A DNA stretch of 44,247 nucleotides. Origin: Promethearchaeota archaeon (GTDB lineage Archaea > Asgardarchaeota > Lokiarchaeia > Sigyniarchaeales > SOKP01). Shown here piece after piece: positions 8,402 through 15,483 of this stretch. Position 1 is the stretch's first letter. The number at the start of each line of letters is the position of its first letter. The notes beneath the pieces are model-generated. The model was given only the letters and a program-made list of their open reading frames with translations. It had not been told where the DNA came from and made no database searches. The translations under genes and the position numbers were made by a program. Location: positions 98,965 through 143,211 of the forward strand of contig JAHPZI010000008.1 of assembly GCA_019058295.1 (NCBI GenBank), given 5' to 3'.

Positions 8402-10096
8402 GTGATTTTTATAAAAGATTATTCAGAATGGAAACCAATTATAGATTACGAGAATGAGTCACCGTATGTGAATCCAAATAGACCTTGGTTAAAATATCGC
8501 ACTCCTACTGTAGCGAAAACGATAAGGTTTGATCCAATTCCAGTCAGCGAATTTATAAGGGTATCAGTGAGCAAATTCCCAAATAATGTATTTCTTTATC
8601 ATAAACCTACAGATAAAAAATATACTTATCGAGAATTATTACATTATGCTGATAAGATTGCAAACGCACTATCCGAATTAGGTGTTTCAAAAGGGGATGC
8701 TGTAGGTGTAATGTCTATAAATTGCCCTGAGTTTGTATTTTGTTTCTTAGGTATAATAGAATCTGGAGCTACGGTAGTGCCTATAAATCCTCTTCTTAAA
8801 GAATCAGATGTGGCTCATATAATTCGGGAATCTGGCCATATTAAAGCCATTTTTGCCCATAAAGCCAATTATAGAACAATCAAAAAAGCAGGAAAAGAAG
8901 TTGAAATCAAGAATTTAATTTTACTAGGTGCTCAAGAAGCAAAACCGGATACTATTACTCTTGAAGATTTTATAAATGGGAACCCACCAAAACCGCCTAC
9001 CTTGGATATTGACCCTTCTAATGATATTGCTGCTTTAATGTTTACCGGGGGCACAACAGGGTTGCCTAAAGGGGTTATGCTGACACATGATAATATAATT
9101 CATAGTGCTCTTTCAATGCTTTATATGGCTGAGGAAGAACTTGAAGAGAATATAGGTAATGGAGTAGGTCTATCAATCTTGCCATTATGCCATGTTTTTG
9201 GATTCGAAATAATGATTTGTACATTTTATTTAGCCCCAATGATGGTAATGTTTGATTCTTTTAATCCGGCTGAAATCTTGGAAGCAATTGAATTTTATAA
9301 AATTAAACTATTTGTAGGTGTCCCTGTCATGTTTCAAATGCTGATCAATCACCCTGATTTTACAGAGCGAGATCTCTCTTGTATTGAAAGAACTGCCTCT
9401 GGTTCAGCAGCATTAGCTCCGGAGCTCGCTGATAGATGGGAGAAAGTCGTCGGAGTGAAATGTGGTCAGGGTTTCGGTATGACAGAGACATCGTCCTTCT
9501 CACATACGGCTGCAGGATGGATGCCAGAAACTATTCCAGCAAGTATTGGCGTTCCAATTATCGATACTGATGCAAAAATAGTCAATCCCGATAATTTAGA
9601 GGAACTTCCACCCAATGAAATTGGGGAACTATTGATTAAAGGACCTCAAATAATGAAAGGATATTGGAAAAACCCAGAAGCTACGAAACAAGATGTTGTT
9701 GATGGTTGGCTAAGGACAGGCGATCTTGCGCGAATGGACGAACGAGGATACTTCTATATTGAAGGGCGAACCAAAGATATGATTAAATATAAGGGTTACA
9801 AGGTAATGGCAAGGGAAGTGGAGGAAAAATTGATGGAACATCCCGCAATTCTAGAAGCTGGAGCAGTAGGTATTCCAGATCCAAATATCGGTGAGACTAT
9901 TAAGGTCTTTGTAGTTCTAAAGAGCGAATATAGAGATGGAAAAGTCAGTGAAAGCGACATCATTAATTGGGCTAAAGAAAAATTGGCTGGATATAAGTAT
10001 CCAAGGAAAGTGGAGTTCCTAAGATCATTACCACGAACCGCCGTCGGTAAAATATTTCGAAGAAAGTTAAGAGAAATGGAATTAGAAAAACAATAA
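8402..10096 (+). CDS. AMP-forming acyl-CoA synthetase
   Basis: This 564-residue ANL-superfamily enzyme activates a carboxylic acid (probably a fatty or aromatic acid) to its CoA thioester through an acyl-adenylate. Seen motifs: the P-loop-like MFTGGTTGLPKGV (about residues 213-225), GFGMTE, the hinge region GWLRTGDLARMDERGYFYIEGR, and the C-terminal catalytic lysine in PRTAVGKIFRRKL. The substrate is not predictable. The GTG at 8402 lies inside a GGTGAT ribosome-binding motif (8401-8406). Given the 4-6 base spacing seen at other genes here, the in-frame ATA at 8411 is an alternative non-canonical start. It is monocistronic, followed by an oligo-T tract. Confidence 0.9.
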   Translation: MIFIKDYSEWKPIIDYENESPYVNPNRPWLKYRTPTVAKTIRFDPIPVSEFIRVSVSKFPNNVFLYHKPTDKKYTYRELLHYADKIANALSELGVSKGDAVGVMSINCPEFVFCFLGIIESGATVVPINPLLKESDVAHIIRESGHIKAIFAHKANYRTIKKAGKEVEIKNLILLGAQEAKPDTITLEDFINGNPPKPPTLDIDPSNDIAALMFTGGTTGLPKGVMLTHDNIIHSALSMLYMAEEELEENIGNGVGLSILPLCHVFGFEIMICTFYLAPMMVMFDSFNPAEILEAIEFYKIKLFVGVPVMFQMLINHPDFTERDLSCIERTASGSAALAPELADRWEKVVGVKCGQGFGMTETSSFSHTAAGWMPETIPASIGVPIIDTDAKIVNPDNLEELPPNEIGELLIKGPQIMKGYWKNPEATKQDVVDGWLRTGDLARMDERGYFYIEGRTKDMIKYKGYKVMAREVEEKLMEHPAILEAGAVGIPDPNIGETIKVFVVLKSEYRDGKVSESDIINWAKEKLAGYKYPRKVEFLRSLPRTAVGKIFRRKLREMELEKQ

Positions 10097-10111
10097 AAAC
10101 CTAATCTAATA

Positions 10112-10122
10112 TTTTTTTTTTT
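10112..10122 (+). terminator. Oligo-T terminator after acyl-CoA synthetase gene
   Basis: A run of eleven T begins about 16 bases after the stop codon of the acyl-CoA synthetase gene. Oligo-T tracts are the usual archaeal termination signal. Confidence 0.45.
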
Positions 10123-10304
10123 GAAATTTTAAAGATTTAGAATCACTAGTCTCTATATTACTATTAAGCTAATAAAATTTCAAAATTAACATGTTAAAAT
10201 AGTATATAAACATGCAATATTTAGATTATTATAAATTAGTTTTATAAATACGTCTTCTTTATGTTTAATAAAAATAATTAAAAATTGTGCTTTTAAAGAT
10301 TTGA

Positions 10305-10838
10305 ATGTCATATAAGTTTAAAGTACTCGTTTTTGGGGACGGAGGGGTTGGAAAAACCACATTAATAAATCGATATCTCACAGGATTATTTACTCAAGGG
10401 ACAATAACGATTGGTGTAGATTTTCACATAAAAACTGTTGATATTGAGGGAAAAAAAGTGACATTACAAATATGGGACTTTGCGGGTGAGGATCGATTTA
10501 GATTTCTATTGCCCAGTTATGCAAAGGGCGCAAATGGCGTTATTTTTATGTTCGATCTTACGCGATATATCAGTCTTGAGAGTGTGAATGAATGGTTAGA
10601 TGTGTTTAAAAAGAGTTTTAAAGAAGAAGAAGAAGTGGAAGAGGTTCCAATGATAATTGTTGGAGGAAAATTGGACCTAAATGAAAGAAGGGCTATATCT
10701 CGGAGTGAGGCTGAGAATATCGCATCAGAATTTCAATTTTATGATTATTTGGAATGTTCTTCAAAAACGGGTGAGAATATTGAAGAAATCTTCAATAAAA
10801 TTGCTCGGTACATGATGGAAAAAGCCGAATATATTTAA
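10305..10838 (+). CDS. Rab-like small GTPase with altered G3 and G4
   Basis: This 177-residue Ras/Rab-type GTPase has G1 GDGGVGKT (residues 11-18), switch I Thr35 followed by IGVDF, G3 WDFAGEDRF (57-65), G4 GKLD (121-124) and G5 CSSK (about 150-153). The catalytic glutamine of DxxGQ is replaced by Glu62, and the asparagine of NKxD is replaced by Gly121. Both changes are expected to alter hydrolysis or nucleotide affinity. There is no C-terminal cysteine, so no prenylation signal. A TATA-like TTTATAAATA lies near 10243. Such GTPases are greatly expanded in Lokiarchaeia. The partner and pathway are unknown. Confidence 0.88.
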   Translation: MSYKFKVLVFGDGGVGKTTLINRYLTGLFTQGTITIGVDFHIKTVDIEGKKVTLQIWDFAGEDRFRFLLPSYAKGANGVIFMFDLTRYISLESVNEWLDVFKKSFKEEEEVEEVPMIIVGGKLDLNERRAISRSEAENIASEFQFYDYLECSSKTGENIEEIFNKIARYMMEKAEYI

Positions 10839-10840
10839 TT

Positions 10841-11086
10841 TTATCTTAAATCTCTCTCTGGATTTAAGTCTACTCCCTTAAAAATTTCTTCGATCTGATC
10901 TATGGTTATTTTTTTCTCTTTTACCATTTGTCGAATGAATTTATAGGCTGCGCATTCATATTCTTTTTCCCAATATTCTTGGTCTTCAGCATAGAAATTA
11001 CATTTATGGCAAACCGCGTTTATTAGCTGCCTATTTAAAGGGCTTATATCTTCTTCAGTTCTTAAAATTTCATGTTTTTTTCCCAT
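10841..11086 (-). CDS. Small Cys-containing protein downstream of radical SAM gene
   Basis: This 81-residue soluble protein is not recognised. It has a CHKC pair (Cys26, Cys29) and a third Cys45 in a charged, helix-rich chain, so metal or Fe-S binding is possible but not shown. Start ATG at 11086. It follows the radical SAM/SPASM gene by 26 bases on the same strand and is probably in its operon, so it may be an accessory of that enzyme. Its stop is only two bases from the stop of the convergent Rab-like GTPase gene. Confidence 0.65.
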   Translation of the reverse strand: MGKKHEILRTEEDISPLNRQLINAVCHKCNFYAEDQEYWEKEYECAAYKFIRQMVKEKKITIDQIEEIFKGVDLNPERDLR

Positions 11087-11112
11087 ATATAATCACTCTT
11101 TTATTTTTTTAA

Positions 11113-12447
11113 TTAGGTATGAATTTTATTATAGACTATACACTTGTAGGGATCAATCCCATAGAGGTCATTAGTATGCTTTAAAGCACGATACCTACAA
11201 CCTCCTCTACACTGATCTAAATATTCGCAATTAAGACTTTTACATTTCAAATCATTTATGTCCCATATGCAAGATTCTTGAATTCCCTTCCAACTTTCTT
11301 TTAATCCTAATTCTAATACATTTCCGGGACTTTTCTCAGTGAAAAAACCGCATTTAGATACTTCTCCAAGCACATCAATCGCCATTAAAAAAGGGCCACA
11401 TGCGTATTCTCTTATAACACCTTCATCTTTAGACTTTTCTTCTGCAATTGACTCTTCTTCTGAACCCGATTCCTCAAAAGAGACTCCACTAAAATCATAA
11501 GATTCACCCCACCAGTAATCTCTCATAATTAAACCGCCTTCTTCTGGTGTTATATCATATTTTTCTATAATTGATTGAGGTGTAGAGCTATCAAATGTAG
11601 GAACTTCAACGATCCATGTTTTAATGGGACCAAGCGACCTTAAATATTTCGCTAGCTCATCGAATTCTCTTAAATTCTTTTTATGAACCATTGTGTTAAT
11701 GGATACTTTAATTTCTTCATCTAACATTAGCTTTATGCCTTGAATAGAATCTTTAAAGCATTTTGCATTGCGGAAATCATTATGAGTATCTTCCAATCCA
11801 TCTATACTCACAAAAACCTCAATATTATTCTTTTTTATTAAATCTAAAAGATGTTTCTGTTTTTCAATTAATACTCCATTTGTTAACAATACTTTTTTTA
11901 TTGGAATATTTATTAGAAATTCTAATAATTCTTCAAGTTTTTCATAAAGGAAAGGTTCTCCACCTGTTAAAATAAGCTTTTCTCCCTGCAAATTATAGAA
12001 TTCCTCAATTAATTCCTTTAATTTATCAAAAGAAAAATCTACTTGGTTTTTATCTGTAATATAACAGTGTTTGCAATTTAAATTACATTTTTCTGTGATA
12101 TTAATCATAAGGAATTTCAGATAGGGAGGATCAAAAGGATTCTTCTCTGGAAGATTCAAATGCTTAAGTGAATTTACGGTTTTATCAATTATCTCAGTAT
12201 CGCTTAATTTTATAATACCTTCTTCTTGAAAAAATTCGAGAGCTTCAAGGACTTTCTTACCCTCAGTGTCATTATATTTTTTTAATATATCTACGATACG
12301 AATTTTCCCATTTAGCTTTTTTAATAATTCATATGCTTCCTCATCAATAGTAAAATCTTCATTTGTGTCTAAGTTAAAGAGATCAATTTCATCATATCTT
12401 CTTAGCAAAATATTTTTAGGAATAAATGGAAAAGATTCATAGTTCAT
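11113..12447 (-). CDS. PqqD-like/radical SAM/SPASM protein, candidate RiPP maturase
   Basis: This 444-residue protein has three parts. Residues about 20-85 resemble PqqD-type winged-helix domains (RiPP recognition elements), with EEAYELLKKLNG and a following DILKKY helix. The radical SAM core carries CNLNCKHC (Cys121, Cys125, Cys128) and LTGGEPFLY. The C-terminal SPASM region from about residue 350 has eight cysteines (CGPF, CGFF, SCIW, KCKSLNC, QCRGGC, KCIV), enough for two auxiliary Fe-S clusters. An acidic insert sits near residues 325-345. The architecture matches peptide-modifying enzymes (PqqE, sactipeptide and ranthipeptide maturases), though haem-pathway AhbC/D-like roles share the fold. 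A Cys-repeat peptide gene lies divergently 253 bases away. Start ATG at 12447. Confidence 0.85.
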   Translation of the reverse strand: MNYESFPFIPKNILLRRYDEIDLFNLDTNEDFTIDEEAYELLKKLNGKIRIVDILKKYNDTEGKKVLEALEFFQEEGIIKLSDTEIIDKTVNSLKHLNLPEKNPFDPPYLKFLMINITEKCNLNCKHCYITDKNQVDFSFDKLKELIEEFYNLQGEKLILTGGEPFLYEKLEELLEFLINIPIKKVLLTNGVLIEKQKHLLDLIKKNNIEVFVSIDGLEDTHNDFRNAKCFKDSIQGIKLMLDEEIKVSINTMVHKKNLREFDELAKYLRSLGPIKTWIVEVPTFDSSTPQSIIEKYDITPEEGGLIMRDYWWGESYDFSGVSFEESGSEEESIAEEKSKDEGVIREYACGPFLMAIDVLGEVSKCGFFTEKSPGNVLELGLKESWKGIQESCIWDINDLKCKSLNCEYLDQCRGGCRYRALKHTNDLYGIDPYKCIVYNKIHT

Positions 12448-12640
12448 AGGTAATTATTGAAGTAAGAAAATAAAAAGTTTAATGTAATGAAATAAAAATC
12501 CCGAAAAGAAAGTATTCAGTAAATTATTTTAGTTTTATTTTCTAAATAATTTTCCAACTCGTCATCTTATAAAAAATAATCACTGAATTTTCATACTGGA
12601 CTCTAAAATTATCATATTCTGATACTTTATAACCAGAGAA

Positions 12641-12696
12641 TTTAAATAATTAAAAAATTATTCTTTCTTTGATCAAAAATTACCTATAGGTTTGAT
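12641..12696 (+). promoter_or_regulatory. Promoter and ribosome site of the Cys-repeat peptide gene
   Basis: A TATA-like TTTAAATA (12641-12648) lies 52 bases before the peptide ATG, and GGTTTGAT (12689-12696) is a plausible ribosome binding site four bases before it. An imperfect inverted pair ATTCAGT (12514-12520) and ACTGAAT (12582-12588) lies farther upstream in the shared divergent region. All are weak signals in AT-rich DNA. Confidence 0.35.
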
Positions 12697-12700
12697 AATA

Positions 12701-12829
12701 ATGAAAATAGTAAAGAAAGTAAAAAGAACTAGTGCTGCATGCAAATGTGGCGACAGTTGTATTTCAAATGGCTGTAAATGTGGAGACAGCTGTATTTCAA
12801 ACACTTGTAAATGTGGAGATTCCTGTTAA
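12701..12829 (+). CDS. 42-residue Cys-repeat peptide, candidate RiPP precursor or metal-binding peptide
   Basis: This small gene encodes a 42-residue peptide. A basic leader-like segment (residues 1-13, MKIVKKVKRTSAA) is followed by three copies of CKCGDSC separated by ISNG and ISNT, giving an 11-residue period. There are nine cysteines at 14, 16, 20, 25, 27, 31, 36, 38 and 42; the last residue is cysteine. The start is ATG with a GGTTTGAT ribosome site, and a hairpin plus oligo-T follows directly, so it looks like a complete small transcription unit. It lies divergent to a radical SAM/SPASM protein with a PqqD-like domain, which suggests a thioether-crosslinked RiPP precursor. A metallothionein-like metal binder is the main alternative. 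No homologue is recognised. Confidence 0.75.
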   Translation: MKIVKKVKRTSAACKCGDSCISNGCKCGDSCISNTCKCGDSC

Positions 12830-12831
12830 GC

Positions 12832-12875
12832 GGAGATTCCACTTAAGATTGAGATCTCCATTTTCTTTTTTTTTT
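12832..12875 (+). terminator. Hairpin and oligo-T terminator of the peptide gene
   Basis: GGAGAT (12832-12837) pairs with ATCTCC (12854-12859), followed by a T-rich tract at 12861-12875. It begins two bases after the peptide stop codon. The stem is next to a direct repeat of GGAGATTCC (12815-12823 and 12832-12840), the first copy being inside the last CKCGDSC repeat. Confidence 0.6.
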
Positions 12876-12931
12876 ATTTGTTAATTAAAATCACTAAATT
12901 AAGTTAGAAAATTTAAAACTCACAGAGAAAT

Positions 12932-13468
12932 CTATTTTTTTCGAGCAATAAACATTTCTTGAATGGTTTTTACTAAATCTAGTTCGAACTCTTCGATACC
13001 TACTCCATTTAACGCAGAAGTTTCAAAATATCCTCGAAATCCGTGTTTTTCTGCAAATTCTAAAGCTTCTTCGATTTTTACCGATCGTTCGGAGGTATCT
13101 ATTTTATTTCCTATTAGATATAAGTTTTTGTACATTTCTTTGGGAACAAATGCTAACCAAGCAGAGAGGCCTTTAAAGGTTTTGTAGGCATCCACACTGA
13201 AAATTAATATTATGATTGCTGCGCCTCCGAAAAAGTCCGGTTGAAAATATCTGAATTGGTCTTGCCCGCCAAGGTCCCAAAATTGAAGATTTATAACATC
13301 TTTTTTAATTTTCAGGCTATGAAAATCAACTCCTGGAGTCATTTCTATATTTTCGTCTGCTTTTATAGTTCCTGTCAATCTTTTACTGAGTGTTGTTTTT
13401 CCCACCGCTCCGTCGCCTCCTATAACAATTTTAAAGTAATTTTTCCTTACATAATTCTCTATCGGCAT
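12932..13468 (-). CDS. Small GTPase, Rab/Arf-like
   Basis: This 178-residue GTPase has G1 GGDGAVGKTT (residues 17-26), switch I Thr44 before PGVDF, G3 WDLGGQDQF (64-72, catalytic Gln69 present), G4 GNKID (120-124) and G5 ETSAL (about 146-150). WDLGGQ is Arf-like while the G1 and PGVDF segments are Rab/Ras-like, a mixture common among Asgard archaeal GTPases. All five motifs are intact, so it should bind and hydrolyse GTP. No C-terminal cysteine is present; the tail is basic (ARKK). Start ATG at 13468. It converges with the Cys-repeat peptide gene. Role unknown. Confidence 0.88.
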   Translation of the reverse strand: MPIENYVRKNYFKIVIGGDGAVGKTTLSKRLTGTIKADENIEMTPGVDFHSLKIKKDVINLQFWDLGGQDQFRYFQPDFFGGAAIIILIFSVDAYKTFKGLSAWLAFVPKEMYKNLYLIGNKIDTSERSVKIEEALEFAEKHGFRGYFETSALNGVGIEEFELDLVKTIQEMFIARKK

Positions 13469-13656
13469 ATTTCATCTCCAATTTAATAAAAAATAATAGT
13501 TTTCTTGCGAAAGTGTTATAAAATAGATCTTAGTTGAAGCTTTTTTTCAAATGAAGTGTTTTTTATTTTTTATTAGTATTAAAATATATTATTTTACTAA
13601 TTTTATATATTTTTATTAAATTAATACAATTAAACAATTGAGTTTTTTAACTTTAA

Positions 13657-14256
13657 ATGAGTATAATTTTTTTCATTAAATCTACAAGTGTGGACATTAG
13701 TAAATACAATATTAAAGATCTTCCAGGTTCTTCAGGTAGATTAGACGTAATTTCTAGATGTGTGTTAGCAGCGTTATCAAATAAAGATATTTTTGAAAAA
13801 AAGGTTCATATTTGGGTTTTTTTAGAAAACTATGGTACATTTATATTTGATTCAGAAAGATTCGAATACGATATTTTTCCTAAAAATGAATTATTATTTT
13901 CAAATTATTTTGTTAATTTAATCAGAAATAGAGATTCAATTATTAAACTGAAGGATAATCCATTGAGGGCAGTACAAATCTCAAAAATAGACATAATTGG
14001 AGCATTAAAACAATTTAAGGAACTAAATTACGCTATTTTTGTTTTAAATGAAAGTGGCGAAGATATATTCACACATTTTAAAGAATTTCGTTCGAATAAA
14101 GGATTAATTTTTGTTATTGGAAGCCAGAGCGGTGATGTTATTAATTCAAAAGATTTGTCAGCTATGAATTTTACAAATGTTAGTTTAGGGACTCAATCAT
14201 ATTTAGCTTCGTCGGTAATTCGATTAATTAAATTATATTTAATAGCGAATCTATAA
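13657..14256 (+). CDS. trmY: tRNA pseudouridine(54) N1-methyltransferase TrmY
   Basis: This 199-residue SPOUT-class protein matches archaeal TrmY, which methylates pseudouridine 54 in the T-loop of tRNA using S-adenosylmethionine. The family signature LPGSSGRLDVISRC appears at residues 22-35, and the SPOUT cofactor knot is represented by FVIGSQSGD (about 151-159) and the SLGTQSYLASSVI segment near 175-187 (the usual SLGP.. site). Length is normal for the family. Start ATG at 13657. The 188 bases upstream are AT-rich. It is on the same strand as the phospholipid synthase 72 bases downstream. Confidence 0.85.
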   Translation: MSIIFFIKSTSVDISKYNIKDLPGSSGRLDVISRCVLAALSNKDIFEKKVHIWVFLENYGTFIFDSERFEYDIFPKNELLFSNYFVNLIRNRDSIIKLKDNPLRAVQISKIDIIGALKQFKELNYAIFVLNESGEDIFTHFKEFRSNKGLIFVIGSQSGDVINSKDLSAMNFTNVSLGTQSYLASSVIRLIKLYLIANL

Positions 14257-14328
14257 TAAATTTTTTATTTTAATTAACTTTTAAATTATAATAATTTATT
14301 TTATAGAAATTAGGAAATTAGAAAGGTT

Positions 14329-15021
14329 TTGAATAGTTTAGAAGCAAAAAATAAACGAGAACGTCAAAGGGAGACTTTAGAGAAATTTATTGATAGTCCA
14401 GTGGATTTCTTGGTACGCCATAATATTAATCCGAATTTATTGTCCTATATAGGATTTTTTTGCTCTTTAGCGGCTGCCTTTTTTATAGCAATTGGAGCAA
14501 CTCATTTTCCAGTTTGGTTTGCTTGGCCTGCTCCATTTCTAATTTTTTGGTCAGGAGTGTTTGATGTATTTGATGGAGAAGTTGCAAGAAGAAAAGGTGA
14601 GGAAACGCAAGCTGGTGCTTTTCTTGATTCAAATTTAGACAGGCTTTCTGACGTAGCGCTTATTTTAGGAATGATTTATGGGAATTTAATCGATTTTCTA
14701 TTAGGATTTATTATTATATTTTTAATTATAATGATATCTTACACCCGTTCAAGAGCAGAAAACGAAGAAATTGACATGAAAGGTGTAGGACTCATGGAAA
14801 GAGCTGAAAGATTAGTATACATAATGTTTATTCTAAGTTTTGAAAATTGGATTTACTTTTTATCAATAGTTTTCGTTAAAAATCTTATTTTATTATTTCT
14901 TGCTAAGTATTTCTTTCTATTTTTCATATTATTTTTTACAGGTTTACTCATTCTAACAATAGTACAGAGAGTAGTATTTACTTTTAAAGCCTTAAGGAAA
15001 TCTAAAGTTAAAGTAGAATAA
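14329..15021 (+). CDS. CDP-alcohol phosphatidyltransferase (archaetidyl-lipid headgroup synthase)
   Basis: This 230-residue membrane enzyme carries the complete CDP-alcohol phosphotransferase signature DxxDGxxARx8GxxxDxxxD (about residues 83-109, from DVFDG through ARRKGEE to DSNLD). It has about six helices. In archaea the family transfers CDP-archaeol onto inositol phosphate, serine or glycerol phosphate to form polar lipids. The cytosolic N-terminus and VRHNINPNLLSYIGF segment resemble archaetidylinositol-phosphate-synthase-like proteins, but the headgroup is not certain. Start TTG at 14329, just after AAAGG. The in-frame stop at 14311 rules out a much longer N-terminus. Confidence 0.88.
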   Translation: MNSLEAKNKRERQRETLEKFIDSPVDFLVRHNINPNLLSYIGFFCSLAAAFFIAIGATHFPVWFAWPAPFLIFWSGVFDVFDGEVARRKGEETQAGAFLDSNLDRLSDVALILGMIYGNLIDFLLGFIIIFLIIMISYTRSRAENEEIDMKGVGLMERAERLVYIMFILSFENWIYFLSIVFVKNLILLFLAKYFFLFFILFFTGLLILTIVQRVVFTFKALRKSKVKVE

Positions 15022-15158
15022 AATAGTGTAAATCAATATTTTACAAACTTGATAGGCTTATTCTTCTTCAAATTTACTGTCTAGAAATAAATTATTTAAG
15101 TTTTCAATCATTTAATCACTAAGAACAGAGAAAATATGAATAAAAAAAGGTTAAGATC

Positions 15159-15431
15159 ATTCCGAAAAAAAGAAAATCTGGAGGAAAAACCGGTTCGAGC
15201 AAGGGGAATTATAATAAAGTACAATGTGTGAACTGCGGTCGGTTCGTAGCTCGAAGTAAAGCAAAAGCAGTGACTCGAAGAACAAATCTTGTTGACTCTC
15301 GGATGTTTGGAGAATTAAAAAAATCTGGGACAATAATTATGGGAGGCTCGACAAAGAAATACTATTGTATTAGTTGTGCTATTCACAAACATCAAATTGC
15401 TCAGCGTGACAAACAGTTAAGGAAAGTATAA
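15159..15431 (+). CDS. rps26e: Ribosomal protein S26e, with apparent AUU start
   Basis: This is the archaeal/eukaryotic small-subunit protein S26e. A zinc ribbon is formed by CVNC (residues 23-26) and CISC near the middle-end (YYCISCAIHKH), with a basic N-terminus. Translated from the ATT at 15159 it gives 90 residues beginning xPKKRKSGGKTGSSKG, which aligns with the usual S26e start MPKKRK. Between the in-frame stop at 15141 and the GTG at 15228 there is no ATG, GTG or TTG, and a start at 15228 would delete the conserved N-terminus and the first zinc cysteine. AAAGG at 15146-15150 is a suitably spaced ribosome site. An AUU start is the simplest reading; a homopolymer sequencing error is the alternative. 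Confidence 0.88.
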   Translation: MPKKRKSGGKTGSSKGNYNKVQCVNCGRFVARSKAKAVTRRTNLVDSRMFGELKKSGTIIMGGSTKKYYCISCAIHKHQIAQRDKQLRKV

Positions 15432-15483
15432 TAATTTATTCTTTAATTAGAATAATTTTATTAAGTTTATTATTACAAAAGAT

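Noticed and set aside
12701..12829. CRISPR-like or simple tandem DNA repeat
   Set aside because: The 33-base period is a coding repeat (11 codons) with synonymous changes between copies, an ATG, a ribosome site and a stop, so it is a gene.
15136..15231. ATG 15136 as the S26e start
   Set aside because: It is in another frame and would reach the S26e frame only through an indel in the A-run; it would also add a non-conserved extension.
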